DNA of 64,000 bases from Colwellia echini (GCF_002843355.2 NZ_PJAI02000001.1:372001-436000), one strand, 5' to 3'; positions 9,201 through 17,816 are shown, counted from the first letter of the stretch. Numbers and translations: made by a program. Notes: generated by a model not told the origin, from the sequence alone.

Positions 9201-9903
9201 TGATTATGGCTTCTGGGGTTCAGATCCAACAATGTTAAGCAATGATCTTCGTGATTTATGTGGTGAGTATAGTGTTACTAAAGTTGTTAATGGTAAAGGT
9301 GCGACTATTGGTGGTATAGAATTAGGCTACACCCAAGCGTATGACTTCTTACCTGGCTATTTCTTGAGTGGTTTAGGTGTTTCTACTAACTATACCTATC
9401 AAAAAAGTGAATATGATGCGGATATATCATCTATCACTGGTTTAGAGTTACCTACTCTGCCTGTGGCTGAAACTCCAATGCACACATATAACTTTACGGG
9501 ATATTGGGAACAAGACGGACATCAAGTTCGTTTAAGCTGGCGTGGTGCTAGTGACTCATTAGTGGGCACTGATTACAACAACGGTCAAAGCGGTCGTACC
9601 TGGAACCAAGGTTCAATTTGGAATGAAGGACGAGACACGCTTGACTTCTCTGCAACCTACCAAATTAATGATTATGTCAATGTAGTATTTCAAGCATCTA
9701 ACTTAACAGATGCGGCATATAGAACTTACTATACGAATAGAGAGCTAGCGGTGACTCGTGTCTTTGCAGACAATGCTGCCGGGTATGATTTTGTAGCAGT
9801 GCCAGAAGGTAACCCTCTGACAGGTGATGCTACAACTGACAGAACTTACACTAGCTATAAAGTAGGTACTTCTTACCGCTTAGGTGTTCGAGTAACTTTC
9901 TAA
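6226..9903 (+). CDS. TonB-dependent receptor (agar locus)
   Basis: A 1225-residue outer-membrane, TonB-powered importer. The signal peptide ends near LSLSAQE. The TonB-box/plug region follows (about residues 50-185: IEVTGLRGSLRKNI, then VADALGRITGVTI and VTVRGASANQNKITINGQQM). The rest is a long 22-strand-type barrel ending in RLGVRVTF with a terminal Phe. I start at this ATG, not the TTG 30 bases upstream, because AGGGGGA sits just before it and the protein then begins with a normal signal peptide. The length is at the large end for the family and there is no SusD, as is usual in Alteromonadales. It is divergent from GH50, with operators between them, and is followed by a lipoprotein gene. 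Import of agar/porphyran oligosaccharides is inferred. Confidence 0.93.
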   Translation: MFNHSKKFKLSPVCIALLATTSLSLSAQEVDNNNIDVTAKNTDSKVESADKEIETIEVTGLRGSLRKNINDKRFATNVVDSINAEDVGKSTDQNVADALGRITGVTIVSQDGEGSQVTVRGASANQNKITINGQQMTSTDFSQAVDLSSFSADILSKLEVVKTPSANQDEGSLGASINLTTVRPLEVDRDVRAITLQGRYNDFAEKADYKISAAFSERFLDDTFGVAFSIYDETNTVRRDQYRVENFMASNEIGIARDQNGEIISGVKAIQHSSTNYELFQNTSDRIGGTLGLQWLPTDDLSFMFDATYSSQDKTSSMDAVKSRNGNQPNFIEGVSSLNNNTIDPFTDPQEDWYTIDTSTQTLTKFVNRYGSGDLARAEGGNDRENFSLNLDMDYQITEDLSLSVLVGHSKSTSHSMPNANTNMQNFVQSPASLSQDAGADNEPVGYDCTTSSRCEIVNGEGFVDLGEHEFDWTDEDGVYHVANEDNSSTTNFNPRDINAFHLNYIARNQVDVEDTISNAQFDFQYDVDFAGISGIEFGAKYTEREKFVDNQAFTYSSSAATDVVLDEDGNTVTVPGGTLSNIRGSMIASDGLDYDDFMGSLGYGRNSATSGWTPIDVFAAADLVFAGADVNETINNTETRGADFNTAAAYLKFNFSYFDGKLTGDIGARYVKTKVDTTGYSGANFYTSPADNLYREFDRVHLRELRDTSLPACQLSAFAGDAIQGYDKRYGRVDGLGWDTSSGQDPSGWTQTPDQGACHDPEYASWAADVQAGIPRADDAWSPSWDSMWRYADISTNKDYGWNSGVQWDGSPAEANNFTGYSFNSTEDKSLNSFASTGSHTYENLLPSLNLNYAFTDDFIGRFATSKTMTRPEIDMIRPGFSVNESGYWGSGNPQAGRVTMFNTQLEPLESTNFDISAEWYFNPSSLLSVALFYKDMKNFTTNDSAASYIVDLRDVDGEISSNDIIMTADNSDADGDNHGLTGCMPQRATADYGFWGSDPTMLSNDLRDLCGEYSVTKVVNGKGATIGGIELGYTQAYDFLPGYFLSGLGVSTNYTYQKSEYDADISSITGLELPTLPVAETPMHTYNFTGYWEQDGHQVRLSWRGASDSLVGTDYNNGQSGRTWNQGSIWNEGRDTLDFSATYQINDYVNVVFQASNLTDAAYRTYYTNRELAVTRVFADNAAGYDFVAVPEGNPLTGDATTDRTYTSYKVGTSYRLGVRVTF

Positions 9904-9914
9904 ACTAAATTGAG

Positions 9915-9943
9915 AAGGGGACGAAAGTAATTTCGTACCCCCC
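9915..9943 (+). other. Intercistronic hairpin between TBDT and lipoprotein gene
   Basis: Arms GGGGACGAAA and TTTCGTACCCC pair around a short loop, 25 bases before the lipoprotein ATG. There is no T-tract directly after it, so it may be a processing or attenuation element that sets the ratio of receptor to lipoprotein. Confidence 0.45.
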
Positions 9944-9967
9944 TAAATAATCGAATGGTGTTTAATT

Positions 9968-12112
9968 ATGAAAACTATACTAAAAACTAAAACATTAATT
10001 GCTTGTAGCATTATTACAGCGCTAACAGGTTGTGGCGATGACTACACTCCAGAAGTAAAAGAAAATATGTATGCCCCTGAACACGGTGGTAACATTGTAG
10101 TAACACTTAGTGAGAAAGAGGGCTTTGGCTTTATATCTGCTTTAGGTACGCCTGATGGTATGCCAGTAGGTGAAGGCGTGGCCACAGATATGGATGGTGA
10201 TATCCTTTTTATTAGAGATGGTATGTTAGTCTCTGGTGATGACACAGGTATATCACTAACAGGCCCTAAAGTGGGGGTTCGTCCTTCAGATTACGCGGCA
10301 ACTTTAGATACCGGCGATACCGAGACAATAGAGTTATCATATAATATTTCTGATGGCGAAAAATCTGTACCTAGAACAATGACTATTAATATTGTTGGTG
10401 AAGATGCGGCTCCTGTTGTTGTAGGTGACTTAATCGGTAACTTCACGAAAGATGCAGGTACAGGTGTATTAGATTTACTCAAAAATGTTTCTGATGCAGA
10501 TGAAGAGCCATTAACCGTAGAAACTTCTTCTGTTGTAGCGGATGCAGCTAACCCATTTGCAATTCCTTTCACAATAGTTGATAACATGCTGAATCTAGAT
10601 ATCGCAGCAATTGCATCAGAGATTCCAGATGGAAATAAAGTTACTTTTAAATACACCTATACGATTAAAGATCATAATAATGAAGTGTCACGTAATATGA
10701 TTATTAATGTCTTAGGTGTGAAAGATGTTGCTGGCGCCCCGTTAATTGCTAATTATTTCTTAACCGAAAATATTGTCGAAACTGATGGGATGTTAATGGT
10801 AGATCTTGCAAAAGATATTGTAGAGCGAGAAGGTGATGCTATTATCGTCAGTGAACTTATGTTGGACGGTGTTCCACTGACAAACTCTTTTGCTACCCGG
10901 TTTGAAGATAACACGTTGTACTTTAACCCAACTGCTTATTTGGATGACATTGCAGCAGGAGCTTTCAAAGAATTCACTTTTACTATGAAGGTATCTGATG
11001 ACAAAGGCAATATGTCTGACGGACAGCGTGAGTTAATTGTTACGGTTAATGGTGTTGAATCTAATTTACTAGTTTCTACGGCAGGCGCAGATGTCGGTTT
11101 TGAAAGTGATGGGAAGGGTTTTGCCGCTACTAACTGTGGAGCAGGAACTGAAATCAGTAACAGCATTGTTGCTAATGGTACAGGTTCGTTACAAATGTTA
11201 GGTGCGCCTTGTTATATGTCTTATGGTACTAGCTATTTTCCTGATTTGGAAATAGGTGGGAAATATTACCTACACTATAATGCGTACGTAGCAACAGGTG
11301 ATGCATCCCCTTATATCATGATTCACAATGATGCGAGTACAACCAATCATAACTTCTGGGTGGGCGATCGACCTTGGCATCCAGCCAACGATTCTTGGCG
11401 TCCATTGATTGTTGAGTTTGATACTGAATCTGGTTATTTAGCTACACCAGGTGGGGATGGTACTACGCCAATAGAAAGTGCTGATCAGTTACAATTATAT
11501 GTGATGAGTGCATGGTTGGGTAACGACGGCTTACCAGTATTTGATGACTTCGAGTTTATACGTTATGACAATATTGAAGGTGTTGATATTTTAACGGCTA
11601 ATGCAGGTTCATTTGAAGATGGTGCTTACGTGCCTACAACTTCAGGTGGTGGATTGGTTGAAGTACGAGAAGACACAAATGATGCTACCAACAAAGTGTT
11701 ATATGTAGATACCACAGGTGCAGACGAAGACGGTGTTTCGATAAGCTTCCCAATCGAAAAAGGCTCGATAGTCCCTGGTGGTCGATATCGAGTAACATAT
11801 GATATTCAGTATCTAAACTTTGAGGCTAATAAAGAAGCGGCAACTGACCCTAAAATAAATCAATGGGGTGGTTATCCAGTTGACGTTGTTTTCAAAAATC
11901 CTGATAACGCAACAGACTTTACATTATTTAGTACCGTATGGAACGGTGCAACTGGTGGTGAAGTACAAGGTGTTGCTGATGAAGCTAGTCATTGGTTGGG
12001 GTTTAACGCTGAAACAGATTGGAATAGCGACAATCTTACAGTCGATTTTGTATTAAAAAGTGTAGGTGCGCAATACATCATTGATAATATTGAAATTGTA
12101 CGTATTCCGTAG
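9968..12112 (+). CDS. Surface-type lipoprotein with Ig-like and CBM-like domains
   Basis: A 714-residue predicted lipoprotein of no recognised named family. The lipobox is LTGC (Cys22), followed by Gly-Asp-Asp. Residues about 30-370 look like three or four all-beta cadherin/Ig-like repeats (recurring DGD and SDDKGNMSDG motifs). The segment ELIVTVNGVESNLL links them to two jelly-roll modules of CBM4/9-like character (about 375-540 and 545-714). The modules are rich in aromatic residues (NFWVGDRPWHPANDSWRP, and HWLGFNAETDW), and each ends in a strand of the type DDFEFIRYD or IDNIEIVRI. There is no visible catalytic motif. It directly follows the TBDT and probably works as a glycan-capturing partner in place of SusD. 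That role is inferred from domain type and position. Confidence 0.75.
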   Translation: MKTILKTKTLIACSIITALTGCGDDYTPEVKENMYAPEHGGNIVVTLSEKEGFGFISALGTPDGMPVGEGVATDMDGDILFIRDGMLVSGDDTGISLTGPKVGVRPSDYAATLDTGDTETIELSYNISDGEKSVPRTMTINIVGEDAAPVVVGDLIGNFTKDAGTGVLDLLKNVSDADEEPLTVETSSVVADAANPFAIPFTIVDNMLNLDIAAIASEIPDGNKVTFKYTYTIKDHNNEVSRNMIINVLGVKDVAGAPLIANYFLTENIVETDGMLMVDLAKDIVEREGDAIIVSELMLDGVPLTNSFATRFEDNTLYFNPTAYLDDIAAGAFKEFTFTMKVSDDKGNMSDGQRELIVTVNGVESNLLVSTAGADVGFESDGKGFAATNCGAGTEISNSIVANGTGSLQMLGAPCYMSYGTSYFPDLEIGGKYYLHYNAYVATGDASPYIMIHNDASTTNHNFWVGDRPWHPANDSWRPLIVEFDTESGYLATPGGDGTTPIESADQLQLYVMSAWLGNDGLPVFDDFEFIRYDNIEGVDILTANAGSFEDGAYVPTTSGGGLVEVREDTNDATNKVLYVDTTGADEDGVSISFPIEKGSIVPGGRYRVTYDIQYLNFEANKEAATDPKINQWGGYPVDVVFKNPDNATDFTLFSTVWNGATGGEVQGVADEASHWLGFNAETDWNSDNLTVDFVLKSVGAQYIIDNIEIVRIP

Positions 12113-12142
12113 ATAGTACTATAGTTACATATGTTTAAAACT

Positions 12143-12170
12143 AAAGCTCCAGTATTTACTGGAGCTTTTT
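12143..12170 (+). terminator. Rho-independent terminator after lipoprotein gene
   Basis: Perfect stem AAAGCTCCAGT/ACTGGAGCTTT around a short loop, ending in a run of five T, 30 bases after the stop codon. Confidence 0.85.
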
Positions 12171-12205
12171 ATTTTAAAGAATTGAATATTAATTATAGAA
12201 AGCAG

Positions 12206-12369
12206 TTATACCAATCAGATTAATTAAGTATTCAATTTTTAATGAGGGTAAATATTTAAGAACAAGACGCTTGATTTAGCAATAGCGGTTTTTTTGGGAT
12301 TGAAAGCAACAATGTTATTAGATATTTAGTCCATTTTAAAATATCACTGAATTAGTTGGATTGGTTTTA
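12206..12369. repeat. Long-form palindromic repeat, MITE-like (164 bp)
   Basis: The two 26-base ends (starting TTATACCAATCAGATTAATT and ending TTGGATTGGTTTTA) are imperfect inverted repeats. Their sequence matches the arms of the 52-bp palindromes at 17765 and 35291. Here about 112 bases of non-coding sequence separate the arms. It looks like the long version of the same repeat family. There is no open reading frame inside. Confidence 0.5.
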
Positions 12370-12573
12370 CCTAGATAAAAATTACTTTTATTGACGATAA
12401 TTTATTCTTTACGTAATTGGTTACTAGCAAAGTGTTTTACATAACCTGATGATTTTTATTTATTTAAAGATTCAATGCTACCCCATAAAGTATATTTTAA
12501 TTCTGAAGAAGACTTATGACTCGTTTTGTTCAGTTGTATAGACATAATTACAATAATAAGTAAGGGAAGATGT

Positions 12574-14124
12574 ATGGATAACCTAATCAAATCAATCATT
12601 ATTGTCGGCGGCGGTACGGCAGGTTGGTTAACCGCAGGCATTATTGCTGCACGTCATCGCACTCGTATCAAAAATAATACTTTAACCATCACTGTGATTG
12701 AATCTGACAATATTCCAACTGTTGGAGTAGGGGAAGGCACTTGGCCTACTATGCCAAATACATTGCGTAGTATGGGCATATCTGAAACTGACTTTATTCG
12801 TGAGTGCTCGGCTTCATTCAAGCAAGGCACAAAATTTGTCAATTGGGATAATGAAACTGAAGATAGTCATTATTATCATCCTTTTGATGTTCCTCAAGGT
12901 GCTTTAGAGGGCGATATAGCTTCCTTCTGGTTGAATAAAAATTTTGATGAGTCACTGGCCAAACTTTTTACCAGCCAAGAATCTATTTGTGACAATGAAC
13001 TTGCACCTAAAACTATTTCTACTCCAGAATACGCTTCATTCGCCAATTATGGTTATCACTTAGATGCTGTTAAATTTTCAGCCTTTTTAAGCAAGCATTG
13101 TATTGCTAATTTGGGCGTGAAGCATGTTATAGCTGATATAAAAAAAGCAGAGCTATCTGCTTCGGGTGATATAGCGTCTGTGATTATTGCTGATGGTAGT
13201 AATTTATCAGCAGACTTTTTTGTAGACTGTAGTGGTTTCAAATCGTTATTACTGGGTGAAGCACTCGGGGTGAAATTTAATCCAATTGATGATGTTCTTT
13301 TTGCAGACACAGCACTCGCTGTTCAAGTACCTTATGAAAAAAGTAACGATACTATTGCGTCATATACAAAGTCTACCGCACAAACCGCAGGGTGGATTTG
13401 GGATATTGGTTTACCCTCTCGTCGCGGCGTAGGTTATGTTTTTTCAAGTAAACACGCATCAGTAGATGAAGTTAAGAAAGATTTAGTTACTTATATTAAA
13501 AACACTGGCGTTAATACAGACGAGCTTACTTTTAGAGAGATTAAATTTCAACCGGGCTATAGAGAGAAGTTTTTCTATAAAAACTGTGTTGCGATTGGTT
13601 TATCAGCAGGTTTTCTTGAGCCTTTAGAGGCTTCCGCATTGGTGATGGTTGAGCTTTCAGCAACTATGATTGCTGAGCAACTACCTAAAACCACAGACAC
13701 TTTAGCTATAATAGAACAACGTTTTAATGAAACTTTTCATTATCGTTGGGAAAGGGTGATTGAATTCTTAAAGCTGCATTATATTGTTAGTAATAGAACG
13801 ACCCCTTTTTGGCAAGATAATAAAAAAGAAGAAAGTATTCCTAAACGTCTGCAAGACCAAATGACGTTATGGAAAAATACGGTGCCAACACAATTCGATT
13901 TTAACCGTATTGGTGAAGTGTTTCAGGCAGCCAGTTATCAGTTTGTATTGTATGGTAGTAAATTTCGTACAGAATCATTGTTCGATATAGACCCTGCAAT
14001 AAAAAACTTTGCAACTGAACAAATTACTAAAAATGAATTACGCACTAAAAAATTGTTAACTACTTTGCCATCTAATCGTGAATTGATTGAACAAATTCAT
14101 CAGTATGGAATGAAAAAAATATAA
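12574..14124 (+). CDS. Flavin-dependent tryptophan-halogenase family protein
   Basis: A 516-residue FAD-dependent halogenase-family protein. The FAD-binding GGGTAGW loop lies near residue 10. The conserved Lys that directs hypohalous acid is present in the FKQGTKFVNW segment. The usual WxWxIP motif reads WIWDIG, with Gly for Pro. The segment AIGLSAGFLEPLEASAL is the family's C-terminal FAD contact. I use the ATG preceded by AAGGGAAG and not the earlier in-frame start. The next gene is SapC, spaced 32 bases, a pairing common beside TBDTs in marine gammaproteobacteria and Caulobacter relatives. Reduced flavin would be needed from elsewhere. The substrate is unknown: it may be indole-like, or a receptor-associated molecule. 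Confidence 0.88.
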   Translation: MDNLIKSIIIVGGGTAGWLTAGIIAARHRTRIKNNTLTITVIESDNIPTVGVGEGTWPTMPNTLRSMGISETDFIRECSASFKQGTKFVNWDNETEDSHYYHPFDVPQGALEGDIASFWLNKNFDESLAKLFTSQESICDNELAPKTISTPEYASFANYGYHLDAVKFSAFLSKHCIANLGVKHVIADIKKAELSASGDIASVIIADGSNLSADFFVDCSGFKSLLLGEALGVKFNPIDDVLFADTALAVQVPYEKSNDTIASYTKSTAQTAGWIWDIGLPSRRGVGYVFSSKHASVDEVKKDLVTYIKNTGVNTDELTFREIKFQPGYREKFFYKNCVAIGLSAGFLEPLEASALVMVELSATMIAEQLPKTTDTLAIIEQRFNETFHYRWERVIEFLKLHYIVSNRTTPFWQDNKKEESIPKRLQDQMTLWKNTVPTQFDFNRIGEVFQAASYQFVLYGSKFRTESLFDIDPAIKNFATEQITKNELRTKKLLTTLPSNRELIEQIHQYGMKKI

Positions 14125-14156
14125 TATTACTAACCTAATTATCGTTGGAGAGCTTT

Positions 14157-14876
14157 ATGGCTTCGAATTCTATTGAAATGTTAAACCCAGCTAAACACAG
14201 TAAATTACGCGTAAATACGAAAAGTTATAATTGTGAGCAAAATCATGTCAACGCAGCTTCAGTGATCATTAATGAACTCAGTACTGTAGTGCATGAATAC
14301 CCCATTTTTATTACCAAGAATAATAACACTGGGGATTTTCAACTTACCGCAATACTTGGTTTTTCAAACGGTGAAAATCTTTATTTAAAAGGAGATAGCT
14401 GGCAGGCTACTTACCTACCTATTGATGTGCTAAGAAGGCCTTTCCAATTAATAAGACCCGATGAAAACTCAACAGCAGAAGGGCATATAGCCGTTGATAT
14501 GTCTAGTACACAGCTACAAGACAAGAAAGGTGAAATGCTATTTGATGATAGCGGAAAACCAACGGCTTATTTGCAACGTATTCAAAAAATGTTCTCTGAA
14601 TTACTTAATGGTTCAGAGCAGACAAGAACACTACTTGCTAAAGCGGATGAATTCGGATTGATTGAGCCTGTAACCATCAATATTGATCTCAATGATAAAG
14701 AGTCTACTAGTTTAAATGGTTTATATGCTATCAAGCAAAAAGCAGTTACTGAGTTAAAGGGAAGTGCACTTGAAGAGTGTCATAATGCTGGAATTTTACA
14801 AGTGTGCCATCTGTTATTAAGTTCTGGTATTCACTTTGATAAATTGATCAAATGGAAAAACAACCTAGAAAAATAA
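14157..14876 (+). CDS. SapC-family protein
   Basis: A 239-residue SapC-like protein. It shows the typical order: N-terminal NPAKHSKLRV, then a central VHEYPIFITKNNNTGDFQLTAILGF strand pair, then LYLKGDSWQATYLPIDVLRRPFQL. No signal peptide is seen. The ATG used is preceded by TTGGAGAG. An earlier in-frame TTG would add four residues and overlap this ribosome binding site. The gene is the second in a two-gene unit with the halogenase. SapC was named from an S-layer locus, but its biochemical role next to halogenases and TBDTs is not established. Confidence 0.82.
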   Translation: MASNSIEMLNPAKHSKLRVNTKSYNCEQNHVNAASVIINELSTVVHEYPIFITKNNNTGDFQLTAILGFSNGENLYLKGDSWQATYLPIDVLRRPFQLIRPDENSTAEGHIAVDMSSTQLQDKKGEMLFDDSGKPTAYLQRIQKMFSELLNGSEQTRTLLAKADEFGLIEPVTINIDLNDKESTSLNGLYAIKQKAVTELKGSALEECHNAGILQVCHLLLSSGIHFDKLIKWKNNLEK

Positions 14877-14922
14877 ATTGATTTGTGGTGTCTCGTCTTG
14901 AAATAGCTTGACGGGTTTAATG

Positions 14923-14955
14923 AAAGACCAGTAGCTTTTGCTGCTGGTCTTTTTT
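14923..14955 (+). terminator. Rho-independent terminator after sapC-like gene
   Basis: Stem AAAGACCAGTAGC/GCTGCTGGTCTTT with a T-rich tail of six T, 47 bases after the stop. Confidence 0.85.
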
Positions 14956-14976
14956 GTACGCTTTATTTGATATATA

Positions 14977-15009
14977 AAAAAGCGGTTAGTTTTTAGACTA
15001 GCCGCTTTT
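14977..15009. terminator. Bidirectional terminator between sapC-like gene and GH86
   Basis: Stem AAAAGCGGTTAGT/ACTAGCCGCTTTT with A and T tracts on both sides. It probably ends the leftward GH86 transcript, whose stop codon is about 80 bases away. Confidence 0.7.
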
Positions 15010-15090
15010 ATGTTTATAAACTATCTGTTTATAAAGCTATGTTGGAAGTTAAACTTAACCCATGTTTTAAAGCATAACTTCTACTTAAAC

Positions 15091-17538
15091 TTATTTACTT
15101 CTTGATAACGCACGACTCGTATTAAATACTTGTAGGGCAGCGGTAGAAACAAATCCACCAGTATCAGAAAATGTAACCGTAATGGTATTATCTGCTTGTA
15201 AAGCAGATAACGATACCGGTATTTCTATCACACCAAAGTAATTATCACGCCCACGGTTTACATTACCCATCTCTTGATCGTAACCTCTAAAATCTACAGG
15301 TACAGACACTTCAGTAGTATTAACCAAAACTGTAGGTGTTAATGACTTACCATGGTCACGACCTATACCTAAACGTAGTATTGCTTCACCATTATCGCCA
15401 ACAGTAACATCGTTGATATTAAATGTTATAGCGGTATTAGCTGTAATTGCTTGTTTAAAGTCACCAGAATAGTACTTAACTTCATCATTGGTTTGATCAA
15501 TAGTAATATCGGTGTTGTAAGTCACTTTAATAACTATTGTGCCTTCACCATCGATAGTTACCGAATCAGGTAAACTAGTTTGATTTGATTCAACCAGTGA
15601 AGACTCCCAATCATCCGTTTTTAAATGCTTCATATTAACAGCACTTATATTAGCGGTATCAATACCAAAAGCGTGTAAGTTCACTTCAGTTTCATCAAAT
15701 TCTAAGTTATTTAGAATGATATAAGCATCGTCACCATCAACATATGCATCAACTTGAATATCTAAATCAGAAGACCAAGTATCAACACGAGTTCCGTTAA
15801 CTTCTGACCATAAGTTATAAAATAACTCGATATCAGAATAAACCCATTCGGTTTCTGTGCTCACACCGGTACGTTCGAATTTTTGTACCATTAAACGTGG
15901 ACCATAAGGGATAGATTGACCATTTTGAGTTGTTCTACCCCATTCTGCTTTAACTACAATAAACGGGATGGTTTTTGCGATTACATCAGGGCGCTCTAAA
16001 AAGCTCATTAACATTTTGTTGGTAGCGCGCATTACTAAGGTGTCTTTTTTCGGTGTCCAACCAATGCTTCGTTCACAATGATTTGCTGCGCCATACTCTG
16101 AAATAACATAAGGTTTCATCTCGCCTACGGCTATATGACTGTAATTTTCCATCATATCCATAGTGGCTTCCACATTGCTGCCTGAACGATATTTTTCGGT
16201 ATTGCTAAGGCAAGGGAAGTCATATAAATGGATAGAATAAAAATCCATTGCAGCACCGGAAGTATCGATAAATAACTTATCGCGGTCTTCCCAACGTTGG
16301 AAGTTGTCTTTATCAAAATCTGGGAAAGCAACAGTATAGCCACCTACTGCAATATCATCATTTTCAGCAATTTTACGTATTTCAGCTTTTGTTGTGTTAT
16401 GAAATTCAAATACTTCTAACGGCGATACATAGTCATCGTCAATTGGGTTACGAACAGTTGTTAAGTCGTAAAGTGGCTCATTCATTATTTCGAAGTATTT
16501 AGGCTTCGGTTCATAACCATCTGTGTCAGTATTGCTGAAAAACTTGGATAGGAATTGCGCCATATAATGACCCGTTGCAGTACCTAGTGGCTCACTTTCT
16601 GTATCTGTTTGCGAAAATGACCAAGCATCACCAGCTAGTGGGCTAATTGGCGTACCTTCTGGCCAGTAAGGGTGTTGTTGACCACCATGTATCATATCAA
16701 GACTACGGGCTTTAATTTGTGGAAGTCGCGCATCGGTATGTTTTTTAGTGGTAGCATTCGCATATGTCCAACGGAAATTGCCACCAACAGTTGTTGCGGT
16801 ACTTTCATCAATGAAACCAGGTTTATTACTATCTTCACTGACATTACGAAGTGCCCAGCCAATTGAACCAGTATTGCGGCCAAAATAAACATCATTATTG
16901 GTTACAAAATTTACCATTAAGTTAGGATCTTCATTCGGAGCATTTTGGGTATGAACGTCATTCTCGCCCCAATCATTTTCTGAAGGTGATGAGTGGATAG
17001 TTATAAATTTCTGACGATCAAATGTCTCTATGCCGCCAACACTATGTTTAGTATCAAAATTAATATCTACATTTATACCTGTAAAGGCTCCGGCTGCTTT
17101 AGTCGTAATAGAAAAAGTAGCAGATACACCACCTATTGTTAGTTGAGCTGTTGAAAGCGTTTCTGCCTCAGCTGAACTTGTAATTTTGATTTGTATTTTA
17201 TCGCCATCACTAATTGTGCCAGAAGAAGCAGTGAAATTTGTATTATTGATAGAATACTCACCACCAGTAATAGTAATATTTGCAGCTGCGTTTATGCCTG
17301 AAATAGTTATTTCATCTGAAGTTATTACAGAGTTTAGAGCAACATTGTTCATGCTAGTAAAGCTGAACATATTAGGCGTAGTATCTGTCTCTGGTGTAGT
17401 TGGGTCAGGTTGTGTTGTGTCTGGCACAGTTGGCGCTAATGGTTCATCATCTGAACCTCCACAACTTGAAATGGTCAATACCAATAGACTTGCTACAGCA
17501 TAGGATGTTTTCTTTTTATTTTTAATCGTTGTTATCAT
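15091..17538 (-). CDS. GH86 beta-agarase/beta-porphyranase lipoprotein
   Basis: An 815-residue enzyme of family GH86, whose members cleave beta-1,4 linkages in agarose or porphyran. The lipoprotein signal has Cys26 in TISSCGG, followed by a Thr/Pro/Asp-rich linker and one Ig-like beta domain (about residues 55-145). The catalytic (beta/alpha)8 barrel begins near INVDINFDTKHSVGG. The predicted acid/base is Glu354 in FEIMNEPLYD and the nucleophile Glu481 in PYVISEYGAANH. Two C-terminal beta domains follow, usual for the family. GAGG precedes the start. Two operator copies lie upstream. Agarase and porphyranase cannot be separated by eye, but the 6-O-methylgalactose pathway in this window favours a porphyran-containing diet. 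Confidence 0.9.
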   Translation of the reverse strand: MITTIKNKKKTSYAVASLLVLTISSCGGSDDEPLAPTVPDTTQPDPTTPETDTTPNMFSFTSMNNVALNSVITSDEITISGINAAANITITGGEYSINNTNFTASSGTISDGDKIQIKITSSAEAETLSTAQLTIGGVSATFSITTKAAGAFTGINVDINFDTKHSVGGIETFDRQKFITIHSSPSENDWGENDVHTQNAPNEDPNLMVNFVTNNDVYFGRNTGSIGWALRNVSEDSNKPGFIDESTATTVGGNFRWTYANATTKKHTDARLPQIKARSLDMIHGGQQHPYWPEGTPISPLAGDAWSFSQTDTESEPLGTATGHYMAQFLSKFFSNTDTDGYEPKPKYFEIMNEPLYDLTTVRNPIDDDYVSPLEVFEFHNTTKAEIRKIAENDDIAVGGYTVAFPDFDKDNFQRWEDRDKLFIDTSGAAMDFYSIHLYDFPCLSNTEKYRSGSNVEATMDMMENYSHIAVGEMKPYVISEYGAANHCERSIGWTPKKDTLVMRATNKMLMSFLERPDVIAKTIPFIVVKAEWGRTTQNGQSIPYGPRLMVQKFERTGVSTETEWVYSDIELFYNLWSEVNGTRVDTWSSDLDIQVDAYVDGDDAYIILNNLEFDETEVNLHAFGIDTANISAVNMKHLKTDDWESSLVESNQTSLPDSVTIDGEGTIVIKVTYNTDITIDQTNDEVKYYSGDFKQAITANTAITFNINDVTVGDNGEAILRLGIGRDHGKSLTPTVLVNTTEVSVPVDFRGYDQEMGNVNRGRDNYFGVIEIPVSLSALQADNTITVTFSDTGGFVSTAALQVFNTSRALSRSK

Positions 17539-17649
17539 GCTAATACCTCAAATGTTTATGATAAGTAGCGCTTAACCTTCACTTCATCATATTTACCTTT
17601 AAAGAATTTTTATAGGTGAATGATGAATTTTGAAAGCACTCTTGACTCC

Positions 17650-17659
17650 ATGTTAACAG
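17650..17659. promoter_or_regulatory. ATGTTAACAG near-match operator upstream of GH86
   Basis: Eight of ten bases match the palindrome, 14 bp from the next site. It could be a third half-strength site in a cluster. Confidence 0.3.
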
Positions 17660-17663
17660 ATGA

Positions 17664-17673
17664 TTGTTGACAA
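17664..17673. promoter_or_regulatory. TTGTTGACAA operator variant upstream of GH86
   Basis: Matches TTGT-NN-ACAA about 126 bp before the GH86 start. Confidence 0.55.
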
Positions 17674-17687
17674 TGTAACTAAGTAAA

Positions 17688-17697
17688 TTGTTAACAA
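17688..17697. promoter_or_regulatory. TTGTTAACAA operator upstream of GH86
   Basis: Exact palindrome, 24 bp from the neighbouring variant measured start to start, so both sites lie roughly on the same DNA face. Confidence 0.65.
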
Positions 17698-17764
17698 TGT
17701 AACAATTTGAATATTTAACAATATAGTAATTTGTAGTTTTAGCGTGATTTAGATGTAGGTGTAG

Positions 17765-17816
17765 TAATACCAACCCCACAAGCTAAGTGATCACTTTCTT
17801 ATATGAATTGGTATTA
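17765..17816. repeat. 52-bp palindromic repeat at 3' end of HbpS-like gene
   Basis: Outer arms TAATACCAA and TTGGTATTA are perfectly inverted, and the exact centre is the 12-bp palindrome AAGTGATCACTT. Total length and centre match the repeat at 35291. The stop codon and last residues of the leftward HbpS-like gene lie inside it. Confidence 0.65.

Larger units (their letters stand above)
12113..12573. other. Intergenic region before halogenase
   Basis: Holds a strong terminator, then a 164-bp inverted-repeat element, then the AT-rich leader of the halogenase gene. I see no operator palindrome here, so the halogenase operon may have a different control. Confidence 0.6.

Noticed and set aside
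12526..12573. Longer N-terminus for the halogenase
   Set aside because: The extra residues precede the FAD loop without homology, and the ATG at 12574 has AAGGGAAG directly upstream.
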